A program made the position numbers and the translations under genes. Under the pieces are notes generated by a model, which was not told where the DNA came from, did not search any database, and saw only the letters and a list, made by a program, of their open reading frames with translations. This document shows, one piece after another, positions 53,073 through 61,185 of a stretch of 64,000 nt of DNA. The DNA comes from Marinicellulosiphila megalodicopiae (lineage in GTDB: Bacteria > Pseudomonadota > Gammaproteobacteria > Pseudomonadales > Natronospirillaceae). Within the stretch, counting starts at the first letter, position 1; the number at the start of each line of letters is the position of its first letter. The stretch covers positions 1,674,001 to 1,738,000 of the forward strand of contig NZ_AP023087.1 in NCBI RefSeq assembly GCF_045862395.1, given 5' to 3'.

Positions 53073-53912
53073 ATGGAAATCGAAACGTTATTAACCCCAC
53101 TGATTAAACCCTTTGTATATTTTGTAATATTTTCAATTTTTGTGGCAGTGATCAAGTCTGCTTGGTTCAAAGGTAAACTAGGGGAGTTTAAGGTTAATCT
53201 ATTGCTGAAGTTGTTTCTAAATAAAGCACAGTATCATCTAATTAAAAATGTCACGTTACCGACCTTTGATGAATCAGGTCAGCACAGCGGAACCACACAG
53301 GTTGATCATATTGTAGTGAGTGCATTTGGTGTGTTTGTGATTGAAACCAAACATTTTAAAGGTTGGATATTTGGCAGTGAGTTCCAAAAGCAGTGGACAC
53401 AACAGATTTACAAACATAAATCGAGATTCCAAAACCCGTTACTGCAAAACTACAAACATTGTAAAACCATAGAAAACCTGTTGGGTTTAGATGGCACTGA
53501 CAAACAAGACAAGACCAAACGTTTGATCAAAAGCTTGGTGGTATTCACAGGCAGTGCTGAGTTTAAAACCGAGCTTCCAACGAATGTGTGTTATGACTCA
53601 AAACTGATTAAAACAATTAAAGGATTTAAAACCCAATTATTAGACGCACAGCAAGTGGCAAAAATAATCGAACAGATAGAATCTGGCCGATTAAAGCGTG
53701 GGTTTGTTACTGACAAACAACATGCCGAGCATGTGAAGGTACTTGTTAAAGACAGTCAGTCAAGAGGCGGGAAAAGAGATAGTCAAAGAGTTACCCAAAG
53801 AGTAACGTCGTCAGGTAAACATGACAGACAGGGTGGTTTGAAGCGGGGTAGTAGAGTGGGTAGTGAGGTGGTTAGGTCTGAGATTGCTCGTGAAACTAGC
53901 GCTCAAGACTAG
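53073..53912 (+). CDS. NERD-domain protein, cut by an in-frame amber codon
   Basis: A 279-residue product with an N-terminal TM (FVYFVIFSIFVAVIKS) and a nuclease-related NERD domain at about 35-150; the core TTQVDHIVVSAFGVFVIETK has the D and E-x-K of the restriction-endonuclease-like fold. A basic, Gln/Arg/Ser-rich region follows (RGGKRDSQRVTQRVTSSGKH). Relatives end in a topoisomerase-type zinc ribbon; here that ribbon lies in the same frame directly after TAG 53910-53912. The gene therefore looks truncated by a nonsense mutation, or read through. Confidence 0.85.
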   Translation: MEIETLLTPLIKPFVYFVIFSIFVAVIKSAWFKGKLGEFKVNLLLKLFLNKAQYHLIKNVTLPTFDESGQHSGTTQVDHIVVSAFGVFVIETKHFKGWIFGSEFQKQWTQQIYKHKSRFQNPLLQNYKHCKTIENLLGLDGTDKQDKTKRLIKSLVVFTGSAEFKTELPTNVCYDSKLIKTIKGFKTQLLDAQQVAKIIEQIESGRLKRGFVTDKQHAEHVKVLVKDSQSRGGKRDSQRVTQRVTSSGKHDRQGGLKRGSRVGSEVVRSEIARETSAQD

Positions 53913-54080
53913 GCTAACCATAATTCAACTGATGGTGTTTTGATTGCTGATGTTGAACCTGAGTGTCCTAAATGTGGTGGGGGGATGGTGAAACGTCAAT
54001 CTAAAACAGGTCAGTATGCAGGTGTCCCGTTTTTTGGGTGTTCGGCTTTTCCTAAGTGTCGAGGTTTGGTTCGGGATTGA
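53913..54080 (+). pseudogene. In-frame zinc-ribbon remnant of the NERD gene
   Basis: After the amber codon the frame stays open for 55 codons to TGA 54078. It reads CPKCGGGMVKRQSKTGQYAG and ends GCSAFPKCRGLVRD, a complete C4 topoisomerase-type zinc finger. With the preceding 279 residues it would form the normal NERD plus zinc-ribbon protein of about 335 residues. No start codon or ribosome site of its own is evident. Confidence 0.8.
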
Positions 54081-54278
54081 AGTTGGCTGAAGCCTGAAAT
54101 CGTGATTTTATAACGCTTTTCCGTTGAACTTAATGGCTGATGGGGGACGCGACTTCGTTATTTCCGGAAAGAGCTCAGTTGCTCAGACTCATTTCATGTT
54201 GGACAAGGCTTAAGCTCTTGATAAAGAAGTCTTTAGTGTAATATATTAACGGGAATATATATTTAATAAGACTTTTTT

Positions 54279-57200
54279 ATGAACGATATCCAAATACCTG
54301 ACTTTCTAAAAAAGTCCTTAGCTAGTGGCGAAGTTATTCCTTTGATTGGTGCTGGTGTTTCAATGTCAATTAAAACCAAGGAAGGTGAAAAAGCATTTCC
54401 TTCTTGGTCCGAATTACTTTTTAATGCAGCAGAAAAGCTAGAGAAAGAAGATAGTCAACTTGTTAAGCTTCAAGTAAAAAGAGGGAAGCTGCAACGCGCG
54501 GCTGAAGAAGCACAGGAGCTTCTAACAGGTCGTCCTTGGGGGGACTTTCTTAACTCACAGTTTTCTATTAATTTCAAAGAATTAGATGTTAGAGGTAAAG
54601 CGCTTCCTAAAGCTATTTGGCGATTAAGTAATAGAGTTGTCACTTTGAATTATGACAAGGTTCTTGAATGGGCTCACGAAGAATCTGCAAATTTATGTGT
54701 TTTTGACAATTCTAATTGCACTCAACTTTCAGAGTTTTCAAGACCAAGTCAACAAGAGATGCTCTGGCATTTGCACGGCACAATTGAACACCCAAAACAC
54801 ATGGTACTTACTCCGCAATCATACCACCGCTTATACGAAGAAGAAGCTGAAAAAAACTACAAAGCAGCGCTTACCAAGTTTAGAGAGGTGATTAGCAATA
54901 AGATCATTCTTTTTATTGGTTGCTCACTTGATGACGCAGAACTACTCGCTGAAATAGTGAAACAAAACGAGCTATTTGATGGGAATACTGGCCCTCATTA
55001 TGCGCTGGTAAGAAAAACGGATGAACAGGAAATCAAGTCTAAGTTAACAGATAGTCATGTTCAAACCATTACTTTTAGTGATTTTGGTCAACCACTTATT
55101 GATGCTGTCACACAATTAGCTGAATGCAAAAAACAGCAACAGCTAGCAATCAATAATGAAAAAGAACTTAACCAACAACCTAAACTTGACAATGACAAAG
55201 AACAAAAAAAGAAATTCAATAAAATAAGCCTGTTTACGGCCTCACCTTTAGATAAACCATTAGATGAAATTGATATCATCGCAAAACTTAAAAAATATAA
55301 ATACCCTATTTTTCAACAAGCTTTCACCGAAAATAACCTAATGCAAGCCGATGATTACTCAATTATTTTATTACTCGCCAAGAAAACGAATGGCGGACTT
55401 CTAATTGAAGATGATAATGCTTGTAGTGATTATTTAACTATTGAGGAGTTAGAACAAAACTTGCCAGTGAATGCTAAATTAACAGTATTGATAACGGACA
55501 AGTTACTTAGTGAGCAAGAACTAAAAACAATTAACTTTCCTTTGCTTGTTTTACCTGTATTAAATAAGCAGGGGAAAGATTTAAACATTCTAGATAAATT
55601 AACTCACCAGCTGTTTAAAAAACAGGATATTAAACCCTTTGTTGATAAAGAAGACATTCAATTAGTACAAGTTAGCGACGAGTTATTGAAGTCACTTAAC
55701 CCTGAAAATCGAAAGGATTGGTTGAAGCATAATCCTGTATTACCCCGTGATATTAACTCAAGTGAGCTACAAGGTTTTACTGGGCGATTATCTGATTTAG
55801 CTGATATTAGTCAAAAACTTACCAAAGCGGCGAATGGCCAAAGATTATTAACCATCAAGGGGAGTGGCGGGCTAGGAAAAACTACGATAGCAAAAAAAGT
55901 TGCATTAGAATTAGCCAATCGTGGCCGCTTTGATGCAGGCGTTTACTTTGTTGATTGTGAAAGTATAACCAGCGTAAATCAACTTGAAATGCATATAGGT
56001 GAAGCTTTTAAATTACGCTCCGCTGATGATTTATTTGGCTACTTGGCGCAACATCACGATCAGCTTAGTCGCTTGTTGATTTTTGATAATTTAGAAAGTT
56101 TGCTGTATTTAAAAAAATCTGACAAACAGCAAAACAAACAAGCTGTAGATCAAGTTAAAATTTTGTTATCACGTACTTTGATGTATGCGAACGTATTAGT
56201 GACCTCAAGAGAGATTATGAACACTGAATGGGAAGATGTGCTGTCGTTCAGGCAAATGGAATCTGAAGAGGCGCTAACCCTATTTAATCGTTTAACCAAA
56301 AATAACTATCTCAACGAAGATGATCAGGGCTATGTACGTAGGAAAATTTTAGAGCCGCTACTTAACAATAATCCGTTAGCTATTAAACTTATTTGTGATG
56401 GCATGCCTAATGGTAAGTGCTTAAAAGGGTTGAAAAAAGAGTTAGAAGATGACTTTTTTGGTAAGGTCAAAGAAGAAGATTTAATCTTGATGTTTGACGA
56501 TGAAGTTGACGCTAATATTAACCGCCAAGAATCGCTTTACGTTTCTATTCTATATTCATATGAAACGCTAAATAATAGTCAGAAGAGAGCGCTTGAATCA
56601 TTTTCTCTATTTCCAGATGGTATTGACTTAAAAACCTTTAAGGCTTTGGTAGCAGAAAGCAAAAAAAGTGACCGAAACCAATACGAGAATAAATTTAAAA
56701 AACCCGTTAGCGACAAAGATATTACGGTACTTGCAAATAAATCATTAATTGAAAGTAATAATGGAATTTATTCTCTACAGTCTGTCATTCAACGTTTTTC
56801 CCGTTTTCGATTTGACCAAAACACTCAAGAAAAAGATAAGATTGAACTTTTTAGAGGAGCACTTCGTTATAATGAGAAAACGCTGGAGTTTATTCAAAAA
56901 TTAGAGAGAGTAAATAAAAAAGCAATCCCTCTATTTCTTTCAATCGTAAATAACTTATTCGCTGCAATTACCTATGGAACTAAAGAAAATGTTGTGAGAA
57001 ATTCAGAAGAAATAGAAGATTATTTTCATATGGTAAGAGCAATTAAAAACTTATCAATTACATTGAACTTATCTCACGACTTTTTAACCGTACTTAATGA
57101 AAATGCTATTGAACATCTCATCACTGAAAATAATAAAGAACAGCTAGAATTAGCATGGCAACTATTTAAAGTTAGCTCTATGTATTATAACGGGGAATTT

Positions 57201-58106
57201 GATACTGCGTACAGCCAGTTAAATTCATTAATCCCTGTTAAGCTATTAATGACTATCTATGAAAATGATGAAAATGATGAACTTAATAATATAATTTATC
57301 ATACGGCGCAACACGTATATTCCATGGAAGGTGATATTATCAATAATGTTTTGCATATTGAAAAGTTTAATCAGTATCGCTATTTTACGTTAGTAGCATC
57401 TCAAGTACAAACAGCAATGAATGTTGAGCCATTGATGAAGCTGGTTATTCCTGACTTAGATTACTTCGAAGCGCAAAGTTATTTAAGTGAGGGTGTAGAC
57501 CTTAATCAAATAAATAAAGTGATTGATGAGTTGCACGAGAATGAACATTTAGACCGAGTAAATTTAACTTATATTAAGTCACGTGATGAGTATGTGAATT
57601 ATGAGGTTATCGAAAAATTAGTTAATGTAAACCCTTATACGAGAGGTTTAAAAAGACTGATGTATGCACTTTCATTTGAACATAAATTACTTGCTGAAGA
57701 GGCTAACCCTGAAAAGAGTATTCCTGACGAGCATAATATCGAATTAAATAATAGGGTTATCGGTTATTATCAATCAGCATTAACTGATTTAAAGCATATC
57801 AAATTTTACTACGTGCAAGCACTTTATTTTTATGCGAGGTTTCTACAAAAAACAGATAATAAAAATTTCGAAAAAGTCTATGAAAACGGATTACAATTAA
57901 CGAAAAAACACCATTATCGTCTTTGGCAACATAAGTTTCATTTGTTGAAACAGCCAGCATTAGGGCCCTATAAACCTGAGAACTATCCTCTACCTGATAA
58001 TCTTGACCTTTCTCCATTAATTGAAAAACAAGTAAAATGGATAAAGGATAATTATGGTACAAGCTTGAACCCTTTTAACAAAATAGGCCGAGGATCAGGC
58101 CTTTAG
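54279..58106 (+). CDS. SIR2 - CHAT-like - NB-ARC - helical repeat protein, candidate anti-phage STAND sensor
   Basis: A 1275-residue multidomain protein. Residues 1-280: SIR2 NAD-hydrolysing domain with GAGVS (24-28), TLNYD with Asn 124, LHG with His 166, and GCSLDD (214-219). Residues 314-430: an alpha/beta domain (ISLFTASPLDKPLDE, then GGLLIEDDN and YLTIEEL) that follows the CHAT protease layout, but the catalytic His and Cys positions appear empty. Residues 495-710: NB-ARC NTPase with Walker A GSGGLGKTT (528-536), Walker B LLIFDN, VTSRE and NNPLA. Residues 710-1275: winged-helix and TPR-like helices, probably the sensor. The layout recalls Avs5-type defence: target binding, oligomerisation, NAD depletion. 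Its neighbours are toxin-antitoxin and mobile genes. Confidence 0.85.
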   Translation: MNDIQIPDFLKKSLASGEVIPLIGAGVSMSIKTKEGEKAFPSWSELLFNAAEKLEKEDSQLVKLQVKRGKLQRAAEEAQELLTGRPWGDFLNSQFSINFKELDVRGKALPKAIWRLSNRVVTLNYDKVLEWAHEESANLCVFDNSNCTQLSEFSRPSQQEMLWHLHGTIEHPKHMVLTPQSYHRLYEEEAEKNYKAALTKFREVISNKIILFIGCSLDDAELLAEIVKQNELFDGNTGPHYALVRKTDEQEIKSKLTDSHVQTITFSDFGQPLIDAVTQLAECKKQQQLAINNEKELNQQPKLDNDKEQKKKFNKISLFTASPLDKPLDEIDIIAKLKKYKYPIFQQAFTENNLMQADDYSIILLLAKKTNGGLLIEDDNACSDYLTIEELEQNLPVNAKLTVLITDKLLSEQELKTINFPLLVLPVLNKQGKDLNILDKLTHQLFKKQDIKPFVDKEDIQLVQVSDELLKSLNPENRKDWLKHNPVLPRDINSSELQGFTGRLSDLADISQKLTKAANGQRLLTIKGSGGLGKTTIAKKVALELANRGRFDAGVYFVDCESITSVNQLEMHIGEAFKLRSADDLFGYLAQHHDQLSRLLIFDNLESLLYLKKSDKQQNKQAVDQVKILLSRTLMYANVLVTSREIMNTEWEDVLSFRQMESEEALTLFNRLTKNNYLNEDDQGYVRRKILEPLLNNNPLAIKLICDGMPNGKCLKGLKKELEDDFFGKVKEEDLILMFDDEVDANINRQESLYVSILYSYETLNNSQKRALESFSLFPDGIDLKTFKALVAESKKSDRNQYENKFKKPVSDKDITVLANKSLIESNNGIYSLQSVIQRFSRFRFDQNTQEKDKIELFRGALRYNEKTLEFIQKLERVNKKAIPLFLSIVNNLFAAITYGTKENVVRNSEEIEDYFHMVRAIKNLSITLNLSHDFLTVLNENAIEHLITENNKEQLELAWQLFKVSSMYYNGEFDTAYSQLNSLIPVKLLMTIYENDENDELNNIIYHTAQHVYSMEGDIINNVLHIEKFNQYRYFTLVASQVQTAMNVEPLMKLVIPDLDYFEAQSYLSEGVDLNQINKVIDELHENEHLDRVNLTYIKSRDEYVNYEVIEKLVNVNPYTRGLKRLMYALSFEHKLLAEEANPEKSIPDEHNIELNNRVIGYYQSALTDLKHIKFYYVQALYFYARFLQKTDNKNFEKVYENGLQLTKKHHYRLWQHKFHLLKQPALGPYKPENYPLPDNLDLSPLIEKQVKWIKDNYGTSLNPFNKIGRGSGL

Positions 58107-58110
58107 TTTG
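58082..58110 (+). repeat. 29-base repeat at the 3' end of the SIR2 gene, copy 1
   Basis: AATAGGCCGAGGATCAGGCC and nine further bases recur at 58492-58520 with one mismatch. The first copy covers the last codons of the SIR2 gene. Confidence 0.85.
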
Positions 58111-58208
58111 GAAAGCTAATTAGAGTGTAAAGGGGTCAAGTCACTTGCTTCACAATACTTTAAAGAGAATTAATTGAGACTTCCACTTTTAGTTTTCTAA
58201 ATCAAACT

Positions 58209-58247
58209 AAAAAGCCTCGGTCATGCATGTGACTGGGCTTTTTTTGT
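58209..58247 (+). terminator. Terminator after the SIR2 gene
   Basis: AAAAGCC-GTCA and TGAC-GGCTTTTT form a hairpin around TGCATG, followed by a T run. Confidence 0.75.
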
Positions 58248-58313
58248 GGATTGTCGTTTACGGCAACAAGACTAATGATGATTCTGTGTTCCCCTGAAGG
58301 GCAACCTACAAAA

Positions 58314-58491
58314 GATCAAAAGTGACAGCCACTTTTGAATGTTTCCTCATTTGCTTTTCACACCCCAACTATTTCAACTTACTAGAAACAGCCAACAATA
58401 TATCTGCCAAATCTAAAACCCGTGCAACGTAACCATCTTTATAGTTATGAGTTTGTTCTGACTGTCCTGTTAGATTTTGTTCAAGTCCATC
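58314..58491 (-). repeat. 178-base duplication, copy 1 (3' fragment of a membrane-protein gene)
   Basis: Matches 59262-59439 with three base changes at a constant offset of 948. It encodes on the minus strand the last 41 or so codons of the gene fragment at 59317-59670. It is followed at once by the 29-base repeat. Confidence 0.92.
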
Positions 58492-58520
58492 AATAGGCCG
58501 AGGGTCAGGCCTTTAGTTTG
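58492..58520 (+). repeat. 29-base repeat, copy 2
   Basis: Copy of the end of the SIR2 gene (58082-58110), one mismatch, fused to the end of the 178-base duplication. Confidence 0.85.
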
Positions 58521-58727
58521 ACATAGACACTCAAAAACCAAGAGGGACAGTGTAACTTGAAAACTAAAATCCAAGTTTCAACCCTCTAGATTGGGTCTGT
58601 CTGACACTGAATAGCCAAGTATTCATTCCTCAAATTACATAATGTTACATAATATCGAAACAAAAGATTTGAATATGCGATCATTTGTCGCTATTATCGA
58701 CAAAACCTTGAAAATTTGGAGGCCGTT

Positions 58728-58958
58728 ATGGCTGTAAGCGTTAGATTAGATGATGAGTTCGTTCAGCACGCAAGAGTGCATGCAGAAGCTGAAAGTCGCT
58801 CTGTGCCTAAGCAAATTGAATATTGGGCTAAAGTGGGACAGATGATGATGGATAACCCCGATCTGTCTTATGAGTTTGTGCATGAAGCGCTATTGGCGAC
58901 TTCTGAAATGAATCTAGGTTTGGTGAAACGATATGAGCGACGATCTAAAAAAGTTTGA
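58728..58958 (+). CDS. ParD-like antitoxin
   Basis: A 76-residue antitoxin. ATG 58728 is chosen because GGAGG lies five bases upstream. It opens with a ribbon-helix-helix-type strand (AVSVRLDDEFVQHARVHAEA), then SVPKQIEYWAKVGQMMMDNPDLSYEFV, typical of the ParD-like antitoxin family. It would bind and neutralise the toxin encoded by the overlapping downstream gene (26-base overlap) and repress the promoter. Confidence 0.85.
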   Translation: MAVSVRLDDEFVQHARVHAEAESRSVPKQIEYWAKVGQMMMDNPDLSYEFVHEALLATSEMNLGLVKRYERRSKKV

Positions 58959-59256
58959 GGTTTATGAATCGAGACGTTTCACTAAAGCTTTGGATAAACT
59001 TTCTGAATCGCATTTAGTGATTGTGGAAGATGAGATTGAAAAAATTATTGCCGATCCTGAACTAGGGACGCAAAAAAGGGGCGACCTATCACATCTTTGG
59101 GTGCATAAATTCAAGATGGATCGGCTTGAGGTGTTGTTAGGGTATAGTTGGTTTGAAGGTAAGCTGGAAATGTATTTATTAAATTTTTCTTCTCACGAAA
59201 ACTTTTATGATGGAATGAAAAAAAGTCGTAAGGCTGATATGAAATTAATGAATTAA
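58933..59256 (+). CDS. RelE/ParE-family toxin
   Basis: A 107-residue toxin of the RelE/ParE fold. Visible features are VYESRRFTKALDKLSE, a helix pair, DLSHLWVHKFKMDRLEVLLG and the C-terminal strand LEMYLLNFSSHENFYD. RelE-type toxins cleave mRNA on the ribosome and ParE-type poison gyrase; which applies is not clear. It overlaps the antitoxin by 26 bases, as usual for such modules. The module lies between the two copies of the 178-base duplication. Confidence 0.85.
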   Translation: MSDDLKKFEVYESRRFTKALDKLSESHLVIVEDEIEKIIADPELGTQKRGDLSHLWVHKFKMDRLEVLLGYSWFEGKLEMYLLNFSSHENFYDGMKKSRKADMKLMN

Positions 59257-59261
59257 TATAC

Positions 59262-59439
59262 GATCAAAAGTGACAGCCACTTTTGAATGTTTCCTCATTT
59301 GCTTTTCACACCCCAACTATTTCAACTTACTAGAAACAGTCAACAATATATCTGCCAAATCTAAAACCCGCGCAACGTAACCATCTTTATAGTTATGAGT
59401 TTGTTCTGACTGTCCTGTTAGGTTTTGTTCAAGTCCATC
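59262..59439 (-). repeat. 178-base duplication, copy 2
   Basis: Second copy of 58314-58491. It includes a REP-like palindrome at 59265-59285 and the 3' end of the fragment gene that continues to 59670. Confidence 0.92.
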
Positions 59440-59670
59440 TATGAGTTTGTGTAATTTTTTATCGTGCCAGCCTAGGGATTTTTGTAATGGGTCGGTGAAC
59501 ATGCCTGTGTACGATGCGATCATGCCTAATACTATGGCCACGCCTCCTGTGCTAAACATCACTGCCATTTTGCTGGCCGCTGTTGGCAGTAATGAATAAT
59601 ACACCGCGCCCATTGAGTTACCCAGTGCAAATGGGAGTACGGCAGAATAAATAATGATTGGTGTATTTAA
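59317..59670 (-). pseudogene. 5'-truncated membrane-protein gene fragment
   Basis: The minus-strand frame is open from 59670 to the stop at 59317. An ATG at 59613 would give 98 residues, but hydrophobic coding-like sequence (IIIYSAVLPFALGNSMGAVY) continues upstream of it until TAA 59673, so the 5' part appears lost. It contains a Gly/Ala-rich membrane segment (STGGVAIVLGMIASYTGMF) and a helical tail (KLHKLIDGLEQNL). The last 41 codons are duplicated at 58314-58491. Family not recognised. Confidence 0.6.
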
Positions 59671-59794
59671 TTAAATAACTTCGAGAGCAAGCGCACACCC
59701 ACTTTTTTAGTTTTTTTTCGACTTGAATGTCTACCCTACGAATATTTGTTTAATGTTGAATTGTTAATGTTTATTTTTATTTTATATAAGTGAG

Positions 59795-59802
59795 AGGGGG
59801 GG
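59795..59802 (+). repeat. Poly-G tract (8 G)
   Basis: Eight G in an AT-rich intergenic stretch downstream of the HTH-repeat gene, followed by GATTGG-like sequence similar to that after the 10-G tract at 60942. The rest of 59671-59925 shows no gene. Confidence 0.6.
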
Positions 59803-59925
59803 GATTGGTTAAATCACTTGATGAACAATACTTTCCATCTTCCACAAAAAAGACCTGACAACCAGGCCTCTATACCAACATACCAACAAATTATCCAAAA
59901 TCAAAAAACATAGATCTTTTGTAAT

Positions 59926-60852
59926 CTAACCTGTTTTGGCAGGTAAGGGGATGCCCATTTTTCTTCGATGGTAGCCAATTATTTGTGGGGGGATGTCGGT
60001 TGATCTTGATATGTCGCTGTCTGGTATTTTGCCTAATTTTTTAATGATTGATGCAGTGAAGTTATATTTACTTTTTCTTGTTCGCTCAAAAATTGGGATG
60101 CCGCGTAATTGACGGTGCAGCCTAATAATGTAACGCGCTCGTTTGTATTTTTTTGATATATTGAAATCGGTGTCGTTGCCTAATTCTTGTATCGCCTCAT
60201 CACACAAATGGGGTGTGCGTGTAAGATTGCCTGTGCCATAGCTCGGTATTTTCATTAATATTCGTTTTGTCGATGTACTTAGCTCACTGATGCCAAATGT
60301 TTCGGCAAATTCTATATCGGGCATTTCGCCTAAATATCGTAACATTTGATCAGTCCAATTGATGGGGGCACGCTCACTAAAAGGCTCAATGCCTATTGAA
60401 TTTCGAAATGCAGTGATGGAGCAGCCAGACAATCCGATAATAGGCGCAAGCTCTGTGTCATGCATGGTGCCTAGTAATGATAACTCGTGTTCAGTCCAGT
60501 GATGTGGCGAATATGAACCTTTAAATTTTGCAAGAGGGGGCAGGCTGTAAGGTTTGATACCTAATTGTGAGCGTTTATTTTGGATGACGTGTTTTTTTGT
60601 ACGCCATTTGGCGGCAAGGTTTGTGTCATAAGTAGTGCCTAGTAATTTGATTTTACTAGGGCTCCATACAAATTCAATTTTTGTATCGTTAAATATTTTA
60701 ATACTCTTGCTTTGGCGTAATCTTTTAACGTGGCGACTTGAGAGGTTAAACTTACCTGCTAGGTCTTCGTCACTGAGCTTACCTAAAAGTTTAATGAATT
60801 TATTAAATTGTTTTTTGGGTAAATCTTGAATTTTAAGGTGATTGTTTTTCAT
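59926..60852 (-). CDS. Protein of six tandem HTH-like repeats
   Basis: A 308-residue basic protein built almost wholly from six repeats of 47-56 residues. Every repeat has L-G-x3-D, with Gly at residues 24, 72, 128, 175, 225 and 274 and Asp four residues later, then x-(D/E/N)-(L/I/F)-(A/S), a short turn, an Arg-rich helix and usually a Gly-Ile-Pro-like end (LGIKPY, IGIEPF, RGIPIF, MGIPLP). Several start with Trp-Thr (HWTEHEL, NWTDQML), like Myb/SANT or homeodomain-type helices. The design suggests a modular DNA-binding protein reading an extended site. I know no named family with certainty. A poly-G tract lies 90 bases upstream of its ATG. Confidence 0.8.
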   Translation of the reverse strand: MKNNHLKIQDLPKKQFNKFIKLLGKLSDEDLAGKFNLSSRHVKRLRQSKSIKIFNDTKIEFVWSPSKIKLLGTTYDTNLAAKWRTKKHVIQNKRSQLGIKPYSLPPLAKFKGSYSPHHWTEHELSLLGTMHDTELAPIIGLSGCSITAFRNSIGIEPFSERAPINWTDQMLRYLGEMPDIEFAETFGISELSTSTKRILMKIPSYGTGNLTRTPHLCDEAIQELGNDTDFNISKKYKRARYIIRLHRQLRGIPIFERTRKSKYNFTASIIKKLGKIPDSDISRSTDIPPQIIGYHRRKMGIPLPAKTG

Positions 60853-60941
60853 GGTATTCCTTCTTATTCTCAGTATTATTGAAATGCATATTAATTAGTT
60901 AGCAAATTTTATACCTGCTTGATTTTTATGTGTTTTAGGAA

Positions 60942-60951
60942 GGGGGGGGGG
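60942..60951 (+). repeat. Poly-G tract (10 G)
   Basis: Ten G about 90 bases upstream of the HTH-repeat gene start (poly-C on its coding strand), followed by GATTGAG-like sequence. Tracts of this length are prone to slippage. Confidence 0.65.
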
Positions 60952-61164
60952 ATTGAGATAAATTAATAGTGAATTTGTATTAGATTTTTATACCGTTAAC
61001 TTTAAGGGTTAAACGGGACTTCTTGATATACCAATATTGGGCGCAGTATGATTGATCAAAATATTAAAGAGGTTACATGTGTTTTCGACTCAATGTGGAT
61101 TGGGGTTTCCCTAATGGATCGAATGTTGAAAATAATGTTCATTTATAATCTAACGGATACAATA

Positions 61165-61185
61165 CAAAAGTGGGTGTCACTTTTG
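61165..61185. repeat. REP-like palindrome
   Basis: Perfect CAAAAGTG-N5-CACTTTTG, same family as 48090; two more degenerate copies start at 61353 and 61472. Confidence 0.75.

Larger units (their letters stand above)
58107..58727 (+). other. Intergenic mosaic between the SIR2 gene and the parD-like gene
   Basis: No intact gene. It holds the terminator at 58209, a REP-like palindrome at 58317, the first copy of a 178-base duplication (58314-58491) and, directly abutting it, the second copy of the 29-base repeat. The junction at 58491/58492 is a clear rearrangement scar. Confidence 0.75.
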
